NCBI GenBank assembly: GCA_016235815.1
Contig: JACRIM010000033.1
Location: 1-47,691 of the forward strand
Source of the DNA: Planctomycetota bacterium
GTDB lineage: Bacteria; Planctomycetota; Phycisphaerae; UBA1845; UTPLA1
DNA: 47,691 bases
Direction of reading: 5' to 3'
Below the pieces are notes generated by a model, which was given only the letters and a program-made list of their open reading frames with translations, was not told the DNA's origin and made no database searches. This document shows, piece by piece, positions 14,570 through 23,716 of the stretch. A program made the position numbers and the translations under genes. How positions within the stretch are numbered: position 1 is the stretch's first letter; every line of letters begins with the position of its first letter.

Positions 14570-16675
14570 ATGTTGTCACGATCTCAACAAACTGCGCCCA
14601 AGGCACCCGTTCGAGCAATCAGCCCACGACGGCGTCTGATTTACATCGGGGTATGCGTGCTCAGCCCGATTTTGCTGTTGGGAATGCTGGAGCTGATTCT
14701 GCGTTGCATTGGGTTGGGCGGATACCCCGGCGTATTGCGATCGGTGGGGACGATTGACAATGCTTCCCTTTACATTACGGAAACCAAGGCGGCCAGCAGC
14801 TATTTCATCGCGAACAAGAGCCGCCCGGGCACGATGCATGAAAACGATTTCTTCATTCCCAAGCCGCCCGGCACCCTGCGAATTCTCTTTTGCGGCGAAT
14901 CGGCGGCCAAAGGATTTCCTCAACCCCGTGCCTTCGCTGCATCGGCTTTCCTTGAGTTGATGCTGACCGATCTGCTGCCGGGGCGAAAAGTCGAAGTCAT
15001 CAACATCGCGACAACCGCCGTGGCGAGCTTTCCGATTCTGGGCTTGCTCAGGGATGCGCTGCCCTGTCAGCCGGACGTGGTTGTCATTTATTGCGGAAAC
15101 AACGAATTCTTTGGCGCCTATGGGGTGGCGTCCATGCACAGCGCGGGTCGTTCGCCGGTAGGCATGCGAATTCAGCGCGCGTTTCGTTCCACCGCGGTGG
15201 CACAGTTCATCGAGCAATTCACCCAGGGTACAGCCCCGGCCGACAACAGAACGCTCATGGAAACAGTGATGGGAAAGGCTGCCATCGCCCCCAACGATCC
15301 GCTCAGGCTGGATGCGGCCCGCAATCTGCATGAAAACATCGCGGAGATGATCAAATTGTGCCGCAGCACCAGGGTTCCCTGCATCGTATGCACGCCACCT
15401 TGCAACGAGCGCGACATGGCCCCGCTGGGGCAGGACGATCTGAGCGTGCTTAGCGCCGACTCCCGTGCTGAATTCAACAACGCGTTCAAAGAGGGAATCA
15501 AAAAGGGAACGCCGGTCGAACAGCGCGCCGCGTTGCTCGCCTCTGCAATCAAGACCCATCCGACCAGCGCCCTTGCTCACTATCAACTCGGCCGGCTGAT
15601 GCACGCGCAGCAAAAATACACGGAGGCGCTGCGGGAATTTCAGCAGGCCGTCGACTTCGATTCGATGCCATGGAGACCTCCTGCTGCAAATGTCGAAGCC
15701 ATTCGCACTGCTGCAACGGAAAACGCCGCGATATTGTGCGATCTGGCAGGGGCCTTCCGGGCTGCCAGCGAGGGCGGCTGCTGCGGCATAGACCTCATGG
15801 ACGACCATGTCCATCCGTCGCTTCGTGGTCAGGCAATCGTGGCTCGCTCGCTGGTCAAACGTATTATTGAACTGAGCGACGTAGCGAAAATCGCTCCCGG
15901 GGCCGAATCGAAGCTGGGGAACTGGGAGGATTATGCGAAGCGACTTGGTGACAACCCTTATGAGCGATACGGTGTCGCACATACGCTTCGCGTGCTTTGT
16001 AACGTGCCGTTTATCCGCTCCACCAATCCGGATTTCTTTGACAGATTTGATAAGTACTGCAAAGACTTTGAGGCCACCCTGTCTCCGCAAATGCTGGAGC
16101 AGGCCAGGCGTTGGCAGGATCCCAAGACGCATACCGGAAACATCCAGCGGCCCATCAGCGCCCTGATGGCCAATGTACTGGTGACCGAAGGCAAGCATGC
16201 GCTCGCCGAACCGTTGTACGCCTGCGCCATTCGCAATGTTCCGCCCTATTCATCGCTAAACCTGGACTACACCTATTTTCGGCTCGCCGCCCTGGAACGG
16301 GCAAGCGGCACGCTCGATGAAAATGCGCGGCAGGAGGCATTACGGGCGATCGAGCGCGGCACGTTTCTGCTCTCACATGGCTTCGCCGGGAGCGGAATAA
16401 CCGAGCGCTTTGTCGGGCGACTCCATCAACTGCGCCATGAGTTCAATGAGGCAATACCATTTCTACTGGAGGCCCATTCCAAGTTGAAGGGCAAAGATCG
16501 GCTTGCAGCGGATCAGGCGCTGGTGGTCTCTTACGTGCAGACAAAGCAAACAGCCAGGGCGCGTCAGTTTCTAAAGGACATGATCTCCTCAAACGATCCC
16601 ATGGCAGAAATATATGGGCAACTGCTTCGCAATCTGGACGAACATTCGGACAGGCAAACCACGATAAATCCATAG
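14570..16675 (+). CDS. Membrane-anchored SGNH-hydrolase/TPR protein
   Basis: A 701-residue protein with one N-terminal transmembrane helix (about 25-46) and an SGNH/GDSL hydrolase domain. The catalytic elements are Ser111 (CGES), Asn178 (CGNNEFF) and Asp412/His415 (DDHVHPS). Between the Asn block and the Asp-His block lies a helical tetratricopeptide-like insert (about 340-385, HPTSALAHYQLGRLMHAQQKYTEALREF). A second all-helical repeat region fills the last ~250 residues. SGNH enzymes of this membrane type often add or remove acyl groups on envelope glycans; the helical repeats suggest a scaffold. The ATG at 14570 is used because the open frame upstream runs into the preceding terminator. Ribosome binding is weak, so the start is moderately certain. 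Confidence 0.78.
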   Translation: MLSRSQQTAPKAPVRAISPRRRLIYIGVCVLSPILLLGMLELILRCIGLGGYPGVLRSVGTIDNASLYITETKAASSYFIANKSRPGTMHENDFFIPKPPGTLRILFCGESAAKGFPQPRAFAASAFLELMLTDLLPGRKVEVINIATTAVASFPILGLLRDALPCQPDVVVIYCGNNEFFGAYGVASMHSAGRSPVGMRIQRAFRSTAVAQFIEQFTQGTAPADNRTLMETVMGKAAIAPNDPLRLDAARNLHENIAEMIKLCRSTRVPCIVCTPPCNERDMAPLGQDDLSVLSADSRAEFNNAFKEGIKKGTPVEQRAALLASAIKTHPTSALAHYQLGRLMHAQQKYTEALREFQQAVDFDSMPWRPPAANVEAIRTAATENAAILCDLAGAFRAASEGGCCGIDLMDDHVHPSLRGQAIVARSLVKRIIELSDVAKIAPGAESKLGNWEDYAKRLGDNPYERYGVAHTLRVLCNVPFIRSTNPDFFDRFDKYCKDFEATLSPQMLEQARRWQDPKTHTGNIQRPISALMANVLVTEGKHALAEPLYACAIRNVPPYSSLNLDYTYFRLAALERASGTLDENARQEALRAIERGTFLLSHGFAGSGITERFVGRLHQLRHEFNEAIPFLLEAHSKLKGKDRLAADQALVVSYVQTKQTARARQFLKDMISSNDPMAEIYGQLLRNLDEHSDRQTTINP

Positions 16676-16735
16676 CGCGATGGCGCCGATTCGCCGCGGG
16701 CGATAAACAGTCGGTCAAGAAAGTTAGAGAAACCA

Positions 16736-16778
16736 AAACGGGCGGATGCGGCGTGAGTCTCATCCGCCCGTTTCTTTT
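16736..16778. terminator. Bidirectional hairpin terminator
   Basis: Perfect 13-bp stem 16736-16748 / 16761-16773 around a 12-base loop, flanked by A-rich and T-rich runs (AAACGGG ... CCCGTTTC). It separates the convergent SGNH and mla genes. Confidence 0.88.
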
Positions 16779-16800
16779 ACTGGCGGGGCGTGAGCCGTGC

Positions 16801-17814
16801 TTACAATGCCACGCGGATCTTTCCCTTTTTCCACAACTGGGCGACTTCCTGAAAATCCTTTGCGAGGGCCTGCATCCGCTGCATGGTCAGGACCATCTCC
16901 TCGTAAAGGCGATTGTCGTTGAGCAGCATGCCCATGGTGCCTTTGGTTGTGTTCATGGCCGCCGCGGCGTTGTCCAGGCGCTTCAGGACGCTGGACATAT
17001 CATCGGAAAGGGCGACGAGTCGACGCATGAGGGCGGACATGTCTTTGGCGAGCGTTTTGCCGTCGCCGCTCATCTCAGCGAGGTTGCCCATCGCCGTCGC
17101 GCCCGATTCGGTCATTCGCTTTCCATTGGCGAGCATGTCGCCGAGATTCTTCTGGTTCTCGGCGTTTCCGATGACGTCATTGAAGGACTTCAGGGTGGTA
17201 TCGAGCCGCTGAATCATGGTCGCCATCGTGGCGCTCAGGCCTTTGGCATCGACATCCTTGGGATCGCGCTGTTCAAGGAGCATCGTGAGGTTCTTCGCGG
17301 CCGGTGTGAGGGCCGCGGCGAGTTCTCCGATGTGGGTGGCGGCGTTCACGAGTGAGTATTGCATGTCCTTCGGGACGAGTTGATCAATCGCGGGGAGCGT
17401 TCGGCCGCGAATGGTGGCGGTCCCGTCCATGGGCAGTTTTTTTGTGTCGTTGGGATCCAGCACGTTGATCTGAATGAGCGGTTTCCCGAGTCCCATGGTC
17501 GGCGGGGAGACAATCATCTCGCTTGCGACCGGAATTTCAAATTCCTCGATGGTCACCAGGACTCTGACGCCTTTTTCCAGGCGGGTGTTATCCACAAAGA
17601 CGATGTCCGTCGTTTCGCCAACGCGCTTGCCATTGAGCGTGACCGCCTGTCCGCCCTGAACGCCGGTGACACCGCCGGCGAATTCGACATTGAGGGGGTA
17701 GGTTTTCGTCATCAGGGTTCGCCCGCCGCCATAGACGACGATGAGGCCGCCGAGGACGGCCATACCGAGAATGACGAACGAACCGACGATCATGTTTTGG
17801 TGCCGAGTGGGCAT
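16801..17814 (-). CDS. mlaD: MCE/MlaD-family lipid-binding protein
   Basis: A 337-residue protein with one N-terminal transmembrane helix (about 8-29), a single MCE domain (about 37-135, with VTGVQGGQAVTLNGKRVGETTDI and PPTMGLGKPLIQI) and a long helical tail rich in Met, Ala and Leu. MCE domains form hexameric rings that shuttle phospholipid between the inner and outer membranes. It is longer than the ~180-residue E. coli MlaD, the extra part being the helical tail that may form a needle or tunnel. AGGAG lies seven bases before the ATG at 17814. It is the third gene of the mlaE-mlaF-mlaD order, ten bases after the ATPase stop. Confidence 0.85.
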   Translation of the reverse strand: MPTRHQNMIVGSFVILGMAVLGGLIVVYGGGRTLMTKTYPLNVEFAGGVTGVQGGQAVTLNGKRVGETTDIVFVDNTRLEKGVRVLVTIEEFEIPVASEMIVSPPTMGLGKPLIQINVLDPNDTKKLPMDGTATIRGRTLPAIDQLVPKDMQYSLVNAATHIGELAAALTPAAKNLTMLLEQRDPKDVDAKGLSATMATMIQRLDTTLKSFNDVIGNAENQKNLGDMLANGKRMTESGATAMGNLAEMSGDGKTLAKDMSALMRRLVALSDDMSSVLKRLDNAAAAMNTTKGTMGMLLNDNRLYEEMVLTMQRMQALAKDFQEVAQLWKKGKIRVAL

Positions 17815-17824
17815 GTGAAGTCTC

Positions 17825-18616
17825 CTAATTCTCAACGTCATCGAGCGCCGCGAGATCGCGGGCGTCTGCTTTTCCATCCACGAAGCGCCTCACGCGCGGG
17901 TCGTCGCTGGTTTTGTAAAATTCAGGTGTGCCGTCGGCAATGATCTTGCCATGGTGCAGCATCACGATTCGGTCACCAACCTTAAACGCACTGGTCATGT
18001 CGTGCGTCACGACGACACTCGACACGTCCAGTTCGTGCTTGAGCTTCAGGATCAGCTCGTTGATGACATCGGATCGCACCGGGTCCAGCCCCGTTGTCGG
18101 CTCGTCATACAACACGACTTCGGGATTTAGCGCGATGGCCCGGGCCAACGCGACTCGTTTTTTCTGCCCACCGGAGATTTCGCCGGGGTGGCGGTGTTGC
18201 AATCCATCAAGTCCGACGAGCTTGAGTTTTTGAGCGGCGATATCCTTGATCTCCTCGGGCGTGTAGTCCGAGTGCTCGGTCAGCGGGAAGCCCACGTTTT
18301 CCTCGACGGTCATCGAGTCGAACAGCGCGCCCAATTGAAAGAGCATGCCGAATCGTCGGCGAACGTCCACCAGCTCCCGCTCTCCGAGGTTGTCGATTCT
18401 CCTGCCGTGAAAATACACTTCGCCGCCGTCCGGCCGCAGGAGCGCCACGAGATGTTTGAGCAGGACGCTTTTCCCCGTGCCCGATTCGCCGATCACCACC
18501 GTGGTCATCCCTTTTTGCAGGGCGAGATCGAGCTTGTCCAGCACAACGAGTGAGCCAAAGCGTTTCGACAGCTGCCGAAGCTCGATGATGATGTCGTTGT
18601 CGGTTTGTCCGCCCAC
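17825..18616 (-). CDS. mlaF: MlaF-like ABC transporter ATPase
   Basis: A 263-residue ABC ATPase. Walker A is GESGTGKS (43-50), the signature is ISGGQKKRVALARAIAL, Walker B with catalytic Glu is EVVLYDEPTTGLDP, and the switch His is in VVVTHDM. The sequence is of the MlaF/MKL type that powers phospholipid transport with the MlaE permease and MCE protein. It starts at GTG 18616, eight bases after the permease stop, with a moderate AGGGA ribosome site. Confidence 0.92.
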   Translation of the reverse strand: MGGQTDNDIIIELRQLSKRFGSLVVLDKLDLALQKGMTTVVIGESGTGKSVLLKHLVALLRPDGGEVYFHGRRIDNLGERELVDVRRRFGMLFQLGALFDSMTVEENVGFPLTEHSDYTPEEIKDIAAQKLKLVGLDGLQHRHPGEISGGQKKRVALARAIALNPEVVLYDEPTTGLDPVRSDVINELILKLKHELDVSSVVVTHDMTSAFKVGDRIVMLHHGKIIADGTPEFYKTSDDPRVRRFVDGKADARDLAALDDVEN

Positions 18617-18624
18617 GCAAATCC

Positions 18625-19455
18625 CTAGAGAAATGACCGGAATCCATAAAGCTTGATGCTGACCGTCTGCAACAATTCAGCGAGGAAGTAATCCAACGCG
18701 AGGATGGCGATGAAGCTGGCGACAAACGCCTCGGTGCAGGCCCGGCCCACACCTTCGGCCCCGGCTCGACAGTAGAACCCCTTGTAGCATGAGATGAGGC
18801 CAAGGGCCGCGCCAAAAAAATAGGCCTTGAGGACGCCGCTAAAGAGATCGTAATTTCCAACGACTTGTTCGGTGAACTCCCAATACGGACCGTTGTCCAC
18901 GCCACGCTGGACAACGGCGATGAACCAACCGCCGAACGAGCCTGTCATGTTGGCATAGAGCGTGAGAATCGGCGTCAGCAGGAAACACGCGAGAAAACGC
19001 GGCACCGCCAGATATCGAATCGGATCGACCCCCATGCAGCGCAACGCATCGATCTGCTCGGTGACGTGCATAGTGCCAAGCTCGGCGGTCAAGGCCCCGC
19101 CAACGCGGCCAGCGAGCATGATGCCGGCAAGCACCGGCCCCAGTTCACGCACGACGGAAATGTTTACCACGGCACCGAGACGGTCTTCAAGCCCGATCGC
19201 GCGGAACTGCTCAATGGCCTGCACGGCGAGCACCATGCCGACAAAGGCGCCCGTGATCAAAATGACCGGCAGTGAACGAAAACCGACTTCGTAAAGCTGG
19301 GGGATCAGTAGCCGCCACATACGGCGGTTGAGAAGGGTGCGGGCCGTCCAGGCCACGGTCATCCAGGCAAAGACGCAGAAGTCGCCAAAGTCATTCACGG
19401 CGTCAAAGACGGAAGCGCCGATTCTCTGGACTGTCCCTGACTTCGCGTTGGTCAT
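18625..19455 (-). CDS. mlaE: MlaE-like lipid ABC transporter permease
   Basis: A 276-residue permease of the MlaE/YrbE family with about five membrane segments. Conserved blocks are FRSLPVILITGAFVGMVLAVQ, VVRELGPVLAGIMLAGRVGGALTAELGTM, EQIDALRCMGVDPIRYL and CYKGFYCRAGAEGVGRACTEA. It forms the membrane channel for the lipid transporter. First gene of the operon; GGGAGG precedes its ATG. Confidence 0.93.
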   Translation of the reverse strand: MTNAKSGTVQRIGASVFDAVNDFGDFCVFAWMTVAWTARTLLNRRMWRLLIPQLYEVGFRSLPVILITGAFVGMVLAVQAIEQFRAIGLEDRLGAVVNISVVRELGPVLAGIMLAGRVGGALTAELGTMHVTEQIDALRCMGVDPIRYLAVPRFLACFLLTPILTLYANMTGSFGGWFIAVVQRGVDNGPYWEFTEQVVGNYDLFSGVLKAYFFGAALGLISCYKGFYCRAGAEGVGRACTEAFVASFIAILALDYFLAELLQTVSIKLYGFRSFL

Positions 19456-19485
19456 TCATCGCCTCCCTGCGATGGTAGTCACAGG

Positions 19486-19514
19486 GTTCTAAACAGCCAA
19501 TTAGAACGTGTCAA
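19486..19514 (-). promoter_or_regulatory. mla operon promoter with overlapping inverted repeat
   Basis: On the minus strand a perfect TTGACA (19509-19514), a 17-base spacer and TAGAAC (19486-19491) lie ~35 bases before the mlaE start. The exact inverted repeat GTTCTAA-N8-TTAGAAC (19486-19507) fills the region from the -10 through the spacer, an ideal repressor site. Confidence 0.68.
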
Positions 19515-19659
19515 CTCTCTGGCCTGTACGGACTTATACACGATCCGGCGGTCGTGATTGCACGATCATCGGGCCATACCCGAGGTTGCCGAGACGGACC
19601 GCAGCCGCGATACTGCTATTGAAATCGGCAGCCTTTCGTCCCCTACCCAAGGAACCCTC

Positions 19660-22482
19660 ATGAATCGCCTCGTCCAATCCGCATGTTTGGTGCTTTTCTT
19701 CGTCGTTTCGGCGAGTGCTTCGGACCGCCGATACGCATTCGAGCAGATCGAACTCTCCAACGGGCTGAGGGTCCTCTCGTTGGAAGACCATTCCTGCCCC
19801 ATCGTGGCCGTTCAGCTTTGGTATCACGTCGGGTCCAAGAATGAGGAACCGCGACGACAAGGCTTCGCTCACATGTTTGAGCACATGATGTTTCGCGGGA
19901 CGGACCGTCTGAACGAGACGGCGCACTTTGACAACGTCCGGCGCTGCGGCGGAGATTGCAACGCGTACACCTCGTTCGACAACACGACCTATATCCAGGA
20001 GGTGCCGAGCAACCAACTCGAGCTGGTGTTCTGGCTGGAGTCGGAGCGGATGGCGTTTCTGAAGATCGATCAGAAGGGTTTCGATACCGAGCGCCGCGTC
20101 GTGGAAGAAGAGCTTCGTCAGGGGCACAACCGTCCGTATGGCCGCGTACCGGAAAAGTTGCTCGCGGAGATCTATGGCGACCAATGCTACGGCTGGACGC
20201 CGGGCGGACAAATCGCCGATTTGCGTGCCGCCAAGATAGAGGAACTTGCGGCGTTCTGGAATAAGTACTACGTGCCAAACAATGCGACGCTGATCGTTGT
20301 CGGCGATGTGAAACATGCCGATGTGCAGGCGCTTGCCAAGAGGTACTTTGAGTGGATTCCTCGCTGCCCCGATGTTGGCCATCCCGCATTCGATTTGCCG
20401 CCGCAGGAGAAGTCGCGCTCGATCACGCTCAAAGAGGACAAAGGGCCGCTGCCGATCGTCGGGGCGATGTACCGCGTGGTGCCCGATTCGCATCCGGATT
20501 ATCTGCCGCTCCAAGTGCTGATGGGTGTGTTGGGTGGCGGTGAGTCGAGCCGCCTCTATGTCGATGCGGTGAAGGATCAGAAAATCGCACAGGTCGCCCT
20601 TGGGGCGGCATTCAGTTTGGAAAAGGAAGGCTTGGCCGGCGCGGGCGGTGTGTTGCTCCCGTTCGGGAAGAAAAAAGAGCTGATGCAGACCGTCAAGAAG
20701 CACATCAAGCAGTTGCGCGAGGAGAAGATTTCCGACGCCGAACTCGACAAGATGAAGAATCAAATGCGCCGGCAGGAGGTGGAGGGGGCTTTGTCCGTGG
20801 AAAGCAAGGCGCGACTCCTCGGTCAATACGCGGTGCTTCGTGGCGACGCGGAGAAGATCAACCATCAGCTTGCGGAGATTGAAGCGGTGAGTGCCGACGA
20901 TGTTTTGCGCGTGGCGAAGAAATATCTCACCGATGAGCGGCGCGTAAGCATTCTCGTGGAGCCGAATGCGGCCGGGATGATCACTTCGCTGCTTTCGAAG
21001 GAAGACAAAGACGCCCAGGCTGATCAACCCATTGTGAGTGACAAAGACAATCGGGTGATGGAGCGGAGCGGCGCGAAATCGAATGCCGTTCGCCCGAAGG
21101 ACTTTCCTTCGTCGCCGCCCGCGTCGTCGCCGCTCGATGCAATGGCCAAGGCGGAGTCATCGACCAAGAAGCTCGCGAACGGCCTCACAGTGGTCGTGGT
21201 GCCCAATCATGAAGTGCCGATGGTCACGATGGTGCTCGGCATCAAGAGCGGATCGTGGTCGGAGAGCAAGCCCGGCGTGGCCAACTTCGCCATGGAGATG
21301 CTGACGAAGGGAACCAAGACTCGCGATGCGAAGAAACTGGCGGAGGTTTTGGAATCGAACGCCGTCAATCTGGCCGGCTCGACCTCGCTCGATACGGCCC
21401 GCGTCACCGCGTCGGCCGTTGTGCCACAGATGGACCTCGCGGCTGAGCTGCTTCGCGATGTGATAGAGAATCCCACGTTTCCGCAGGAAGAGTTTGACAT
21501 ACTCTCCAAGCAGACCAAGATGGGGCTTTTGATTTCAAGCAAGACCCCGGAATACCTTGCCGATCGCGAGCTTCGACGTCGCATCTACGGCGAGCATCCT
21601 TATTCCCGCACGGAGACGGGCGAACTTTCCGATCTCGACAAAGTCAAGGTTGACGACCTTCGGGCATGGTGGGGCGAGCATCTGCGGCCGGAGAATTGCG
21701 TGTTTTACCTTGCCGGCGATATCAAGCCGGACGATGGTGTGAAACTGGCGACCAAGTACCTCAGTTCGTGGAAGGTCGATCGGCCGTTCAACCCGACGAA
21801 GATGCCGGAGCTTCCGTCGACGAAGGGCACACAGATATTCCTTGTCGACAGGCCGGGGTCGGTGCAGAGCCAGATCCGCATTGGCTTGCACGGGATTACG
21901 CGGCGCGATGCCGAGTATCCGGTTTCGCGGGTGATGGCGACGATATTTGGCGGCGGATTTAACAGCCGGTTGAATAAGGCCATTCGCGTTGACAAGGGCC
22001 TGACCTACGGTGCTCGCGGCGGCATTACGGCACAACGCTTCGCGGGCGACGTCCGCATCAGCACCTTTACCAAGACGCCAAAGACCGGTGAGACGCTGCA
22101 GACGATCCTCGCCGAGGTCGAGAAGATGCGCACCACACTGCCGACGCCGGAGGAACTGGCCGACACGCAGTCGTACATCGTGGGATCGTTCCCCGGGGCG
22201 CGGGAGACGCCCGAGGCGACCGTTGGAGATTTGTGGACCATTGAGACGGAGAGCTTGCCCAAAGATTATTTCGAGAAGTACCTCGAAGGCGTGAAGAATG
22301 CGACGCCGGAGGCCGTACTAGAGGCGGCCAGAAAGCTGATCGACCCGAAGAAGCTTTCGATTGTCGTGGTGGGGGAGGCCAAGTCCATTCAGGCGGACCT
22401 TGAAAAAATCGCCTCGGTCACAGTGGTCAATCAGGTGACACCGCCAACGGAGAAGGAAGAACCGACCACGGCGGATAATTGA
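19660..22482 (+). CDS. M16-family zinc peptidase, two-domain fusion
   Basis: A 940-residue protein with a signal peptide (MNRLVQSACLVLFFVVSASA, cut near residue 21) and two M16 halves. The N-terminal half has the inverted zinc motif H71-x2-E74-H75 (FAHMFEH) and a distal glutamate in RRVVEEE (149-151), so it should be an active metallopeptidase. The second half, from about residue 510 (SSTKKLANGLTVVVVPNHEVP), has ANFAMEM at the equivalent position and no zinc ligands, as in the inactive partner of mitochondrial-processing-peptidase-like dimers. It thus encodes both subunits in one chain, likely in the periplasm. The ATG at 19660 has a weak GGAA site. It probably degrades peptides; specificity is unknown. 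Confidence 0.9.
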   Translation: MNRLVQSACLVLFFVVSASASDRRYAFEQIELSNGLRVLSLEDHSCPIVAVQLWYHVGSKNEEPRRQGFAHMFEHMMFRGTDRLNETAHFDNVRRCGGDCNAYTSFDNTTYIQEVPSNQLELVFWLESERMAFLKIDQKGFDTERRVVEEELRQGHNRPYGRVPEKLLAEIYGDQCYGWTPGGQIADLRAAKIEELAAFWNKYYVPNNATLIVVGDVKHADVQALAKRYFEWIPRCPDVGHPAFDLPPQEKSRSITLKEDKGPLPIVGAMYRVVPDSHPDYLPLQVLMGVLGGGESSRLYVDAVKDQKIAQVALGAAFSLEKEGLAGAGGVLLPFGKKKELMQTVKKHIKQLREEKISDAELDKMKNQMRRQEVEGALSVESKARLLGQYAVLRGDAEKINHQLAEIEAVSADDVLRVAKKYLTDERRVSILVEPNAAGMITSLLSKEDKDAQADQPIVSDKDNRVMERSGAKSNAVRPKDFPSSPPASSPLDAMAKAESSTKKLANGLTVVVVPNHEVPMVTMVLGIKSGSWSESKPGVANFAMEMLTKGTKTRDAKKLAEVLESNAVNLAGSTSLDTARVTASAVVPQMDLAAELLRDVIENPTFPQEEFDILSKQTKMGLLISSKTPEYLADRELRRRIYGEHPYSRTETGELSDLDKVKVDDLRAWWGEHLRPENCVFYLAGDIKPDDGVKLATKYLSSWKVDRPFNPTKMPELPSTKGTQIFLVDRPGSVQSQIRIGLHGITRRDAEYPVSRVMATIFGGGFNSRLNKAIRVDKGLTYGARGGITAQRFAGDVRISTFTKTPKTGETLQTILAEVEKMRTTLPTPEELADTQSYIVGSFPGARETPEATVGDLWTIETESLPKDYFEKYLEGVKNATPEAVLEAARKLIDPKKLSIVVVGEAKSIQADLEKIASVTVVNQVTPPTEKEEPTTADN

Positions 22483-22565
22483 CCTGGCGGCTCGTCACGC
22501 ATTGGGAGAGCGGCTAAACTACCCGGCTCGCAACACGGTGTTTTCCGGGGGAGACAGGAGTCAAC

Positions 22566-23621
22566 ATGGCGACGAAGAAAGAACTGCTTACCAACCCCAT
22601 TCAGCACATCGACATTTCGAAGATCGACTATGCCAAGCAGGTCGACGCGATGGAGCACATGGCGTATAGCAGCCGCGACTTGAATCGGGCTGCAAAGATC
22701 TACGACATGATGCTCAATGATGCGGATTGCGGCATCATCCTGTGCATGGCCGGCTCGCTGATTTCGGCGGGGTTGAAGAAGGTTTTCGCCGACATGGTTC
22801 GCAATCGCATGGTTGATTGCATCGTCAGCACAGGCGCGAACCTGATCGACCAGGATTTCTTCGAGGGTCTGGGCTTCCGGCATTACATCGCCCCCGAGCG
22901 ATACAAGTCCGGCATGGAGGACGATGCCCTTCGCGACCTGCACATCGACCGCATCTATGACACGTTTATTGACGAAGACGAGCTTCGCATCTGCGACGAC
23001 GTGACCAAGCAGATTTTCGACAGCCTCGAACCGAGGCCGTACTCCTCGCGGGAAATGCTTCGCGAGTTCGGCCGTTATCTCGACCGCAACGGCAAGAACA
23101 AGGAGTCCATACTTCACGCGGCGTATGAGATGGATGTGCCGGTGTTCGCTCCGGCGTTTTCCGATTGTTCAGCGGGCTTCGGACTCGTGGCGCATATCGC
23201 CGGTCGCAACGGCGAGAACCACGTTATCTGGGACGGCGGGCGCGACTTCTACGAGTTGACGCAGTTGAAAATCCAGAACCCGCGCACCGGCATCTTCATG
23301 GTCGGCGGCGGCGTGCCGAAGAACTTTACACAGGACATCGTCGTAGCGGCGGAAATCCTTGGGCAGGATGTCGAGATGCACCGTTACGCCGTGCAAGTGA
23401 CCGTCGCGGATGTGCGTGATGGGGCGTTGTCCAGCAGCACGCTTAAGGAAGCTTCGAGCTGGGGCAAGGTTGACACGGCATTTGAGCAAATGGTTTACAG
23501 CGAGGCGACATTGGCGGTGCCGGCGATTGTCGGTTACGGCTATCACAAGGGCGCGTGGAAGAAGCGCGAGGCCCGCCGCTGGAATCGCTTCTTCGAAAAA
23601 ACGCCGCAGCCGGTGGCATAA
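22566..23621 (+). CDS. Deoxyhypusine-synthase-like enzyme
   Basis: A 351-residue protein of the deoxyhypusine synthase superfamily. NAD-binding and fold blocks are GIILCMAGSLISAGLKKVFADMV, DCIVSTGANLIDQD, FAPAFSDCSAGFG, and GGGVPKNF. The catalytic Lys is Lys301 in ASSWGKVD, matching the SWGK lysine that forms the enzyme-butylamine intermediate. Archaea and eukaryotes use the enzyme to modify translation factor 5A; bacterial homologues act on polyamines instead (for example homospermidine-type synthesis) because no such target exists. No polyamine gene is beside it. A GGGGGAGACAGGAG ribosome site precedes the ATG. It likely transfers an aminobutyl group between amines, but the acceptor is unknown. 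Confidence 0.86.
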   Translation: MATKKELLTNPIQHIDISKIDYAKQVDAMEHMAYSSRDLNRAAKIYDMMLNDADCGIILCMAGSLISAGLKKVFADMVRNRMVDCIVSTGANLIDQDFFEGLGFRHYIAPERYKSGMEDDALRDLHIDRIYDTFIDEDELRICDDVTKQIFDSLEPRPYSSREMLREFGRYLDRNGKNKESILHAAYEMDVPVFAPAFSDCSAGFGLVAHIAGRNGENHVIWDGGRDFYELTQLKIQNPRTGIFMVGGGVPKNFTQDIVVAAEILGQDVEMHRYAVQVTVADVRDGALSSSTLKEASSWGKVDTAFEQMVYSEATLAVPAIVGYGYHKGAWKKREARRWNRFFEKTPQPVA

Positions 23622-23716
23622 TACGGAACTAGGATTTCACCACGAGAGGAGTGCGCTGCGCCCCACGACGTTGAGCGGCTCGCTCGTCCTCCACGATGGA
23701 ATGAGGGTCTTGATCT

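Noticed and set aside
14576-16198. 540-residue minus-strand open frame opposite the SGNH protein
   Set aside because: Composition is that of an antisense shadow; the plus-strand SGNH and TPR motifs are convincing.
19534-21027. 497-residue minus-strand open frame opposite the M16 peptidase
   Set aside because: No motif, and it is fully covered by the peptidase gene with an HxxEH zinc site.
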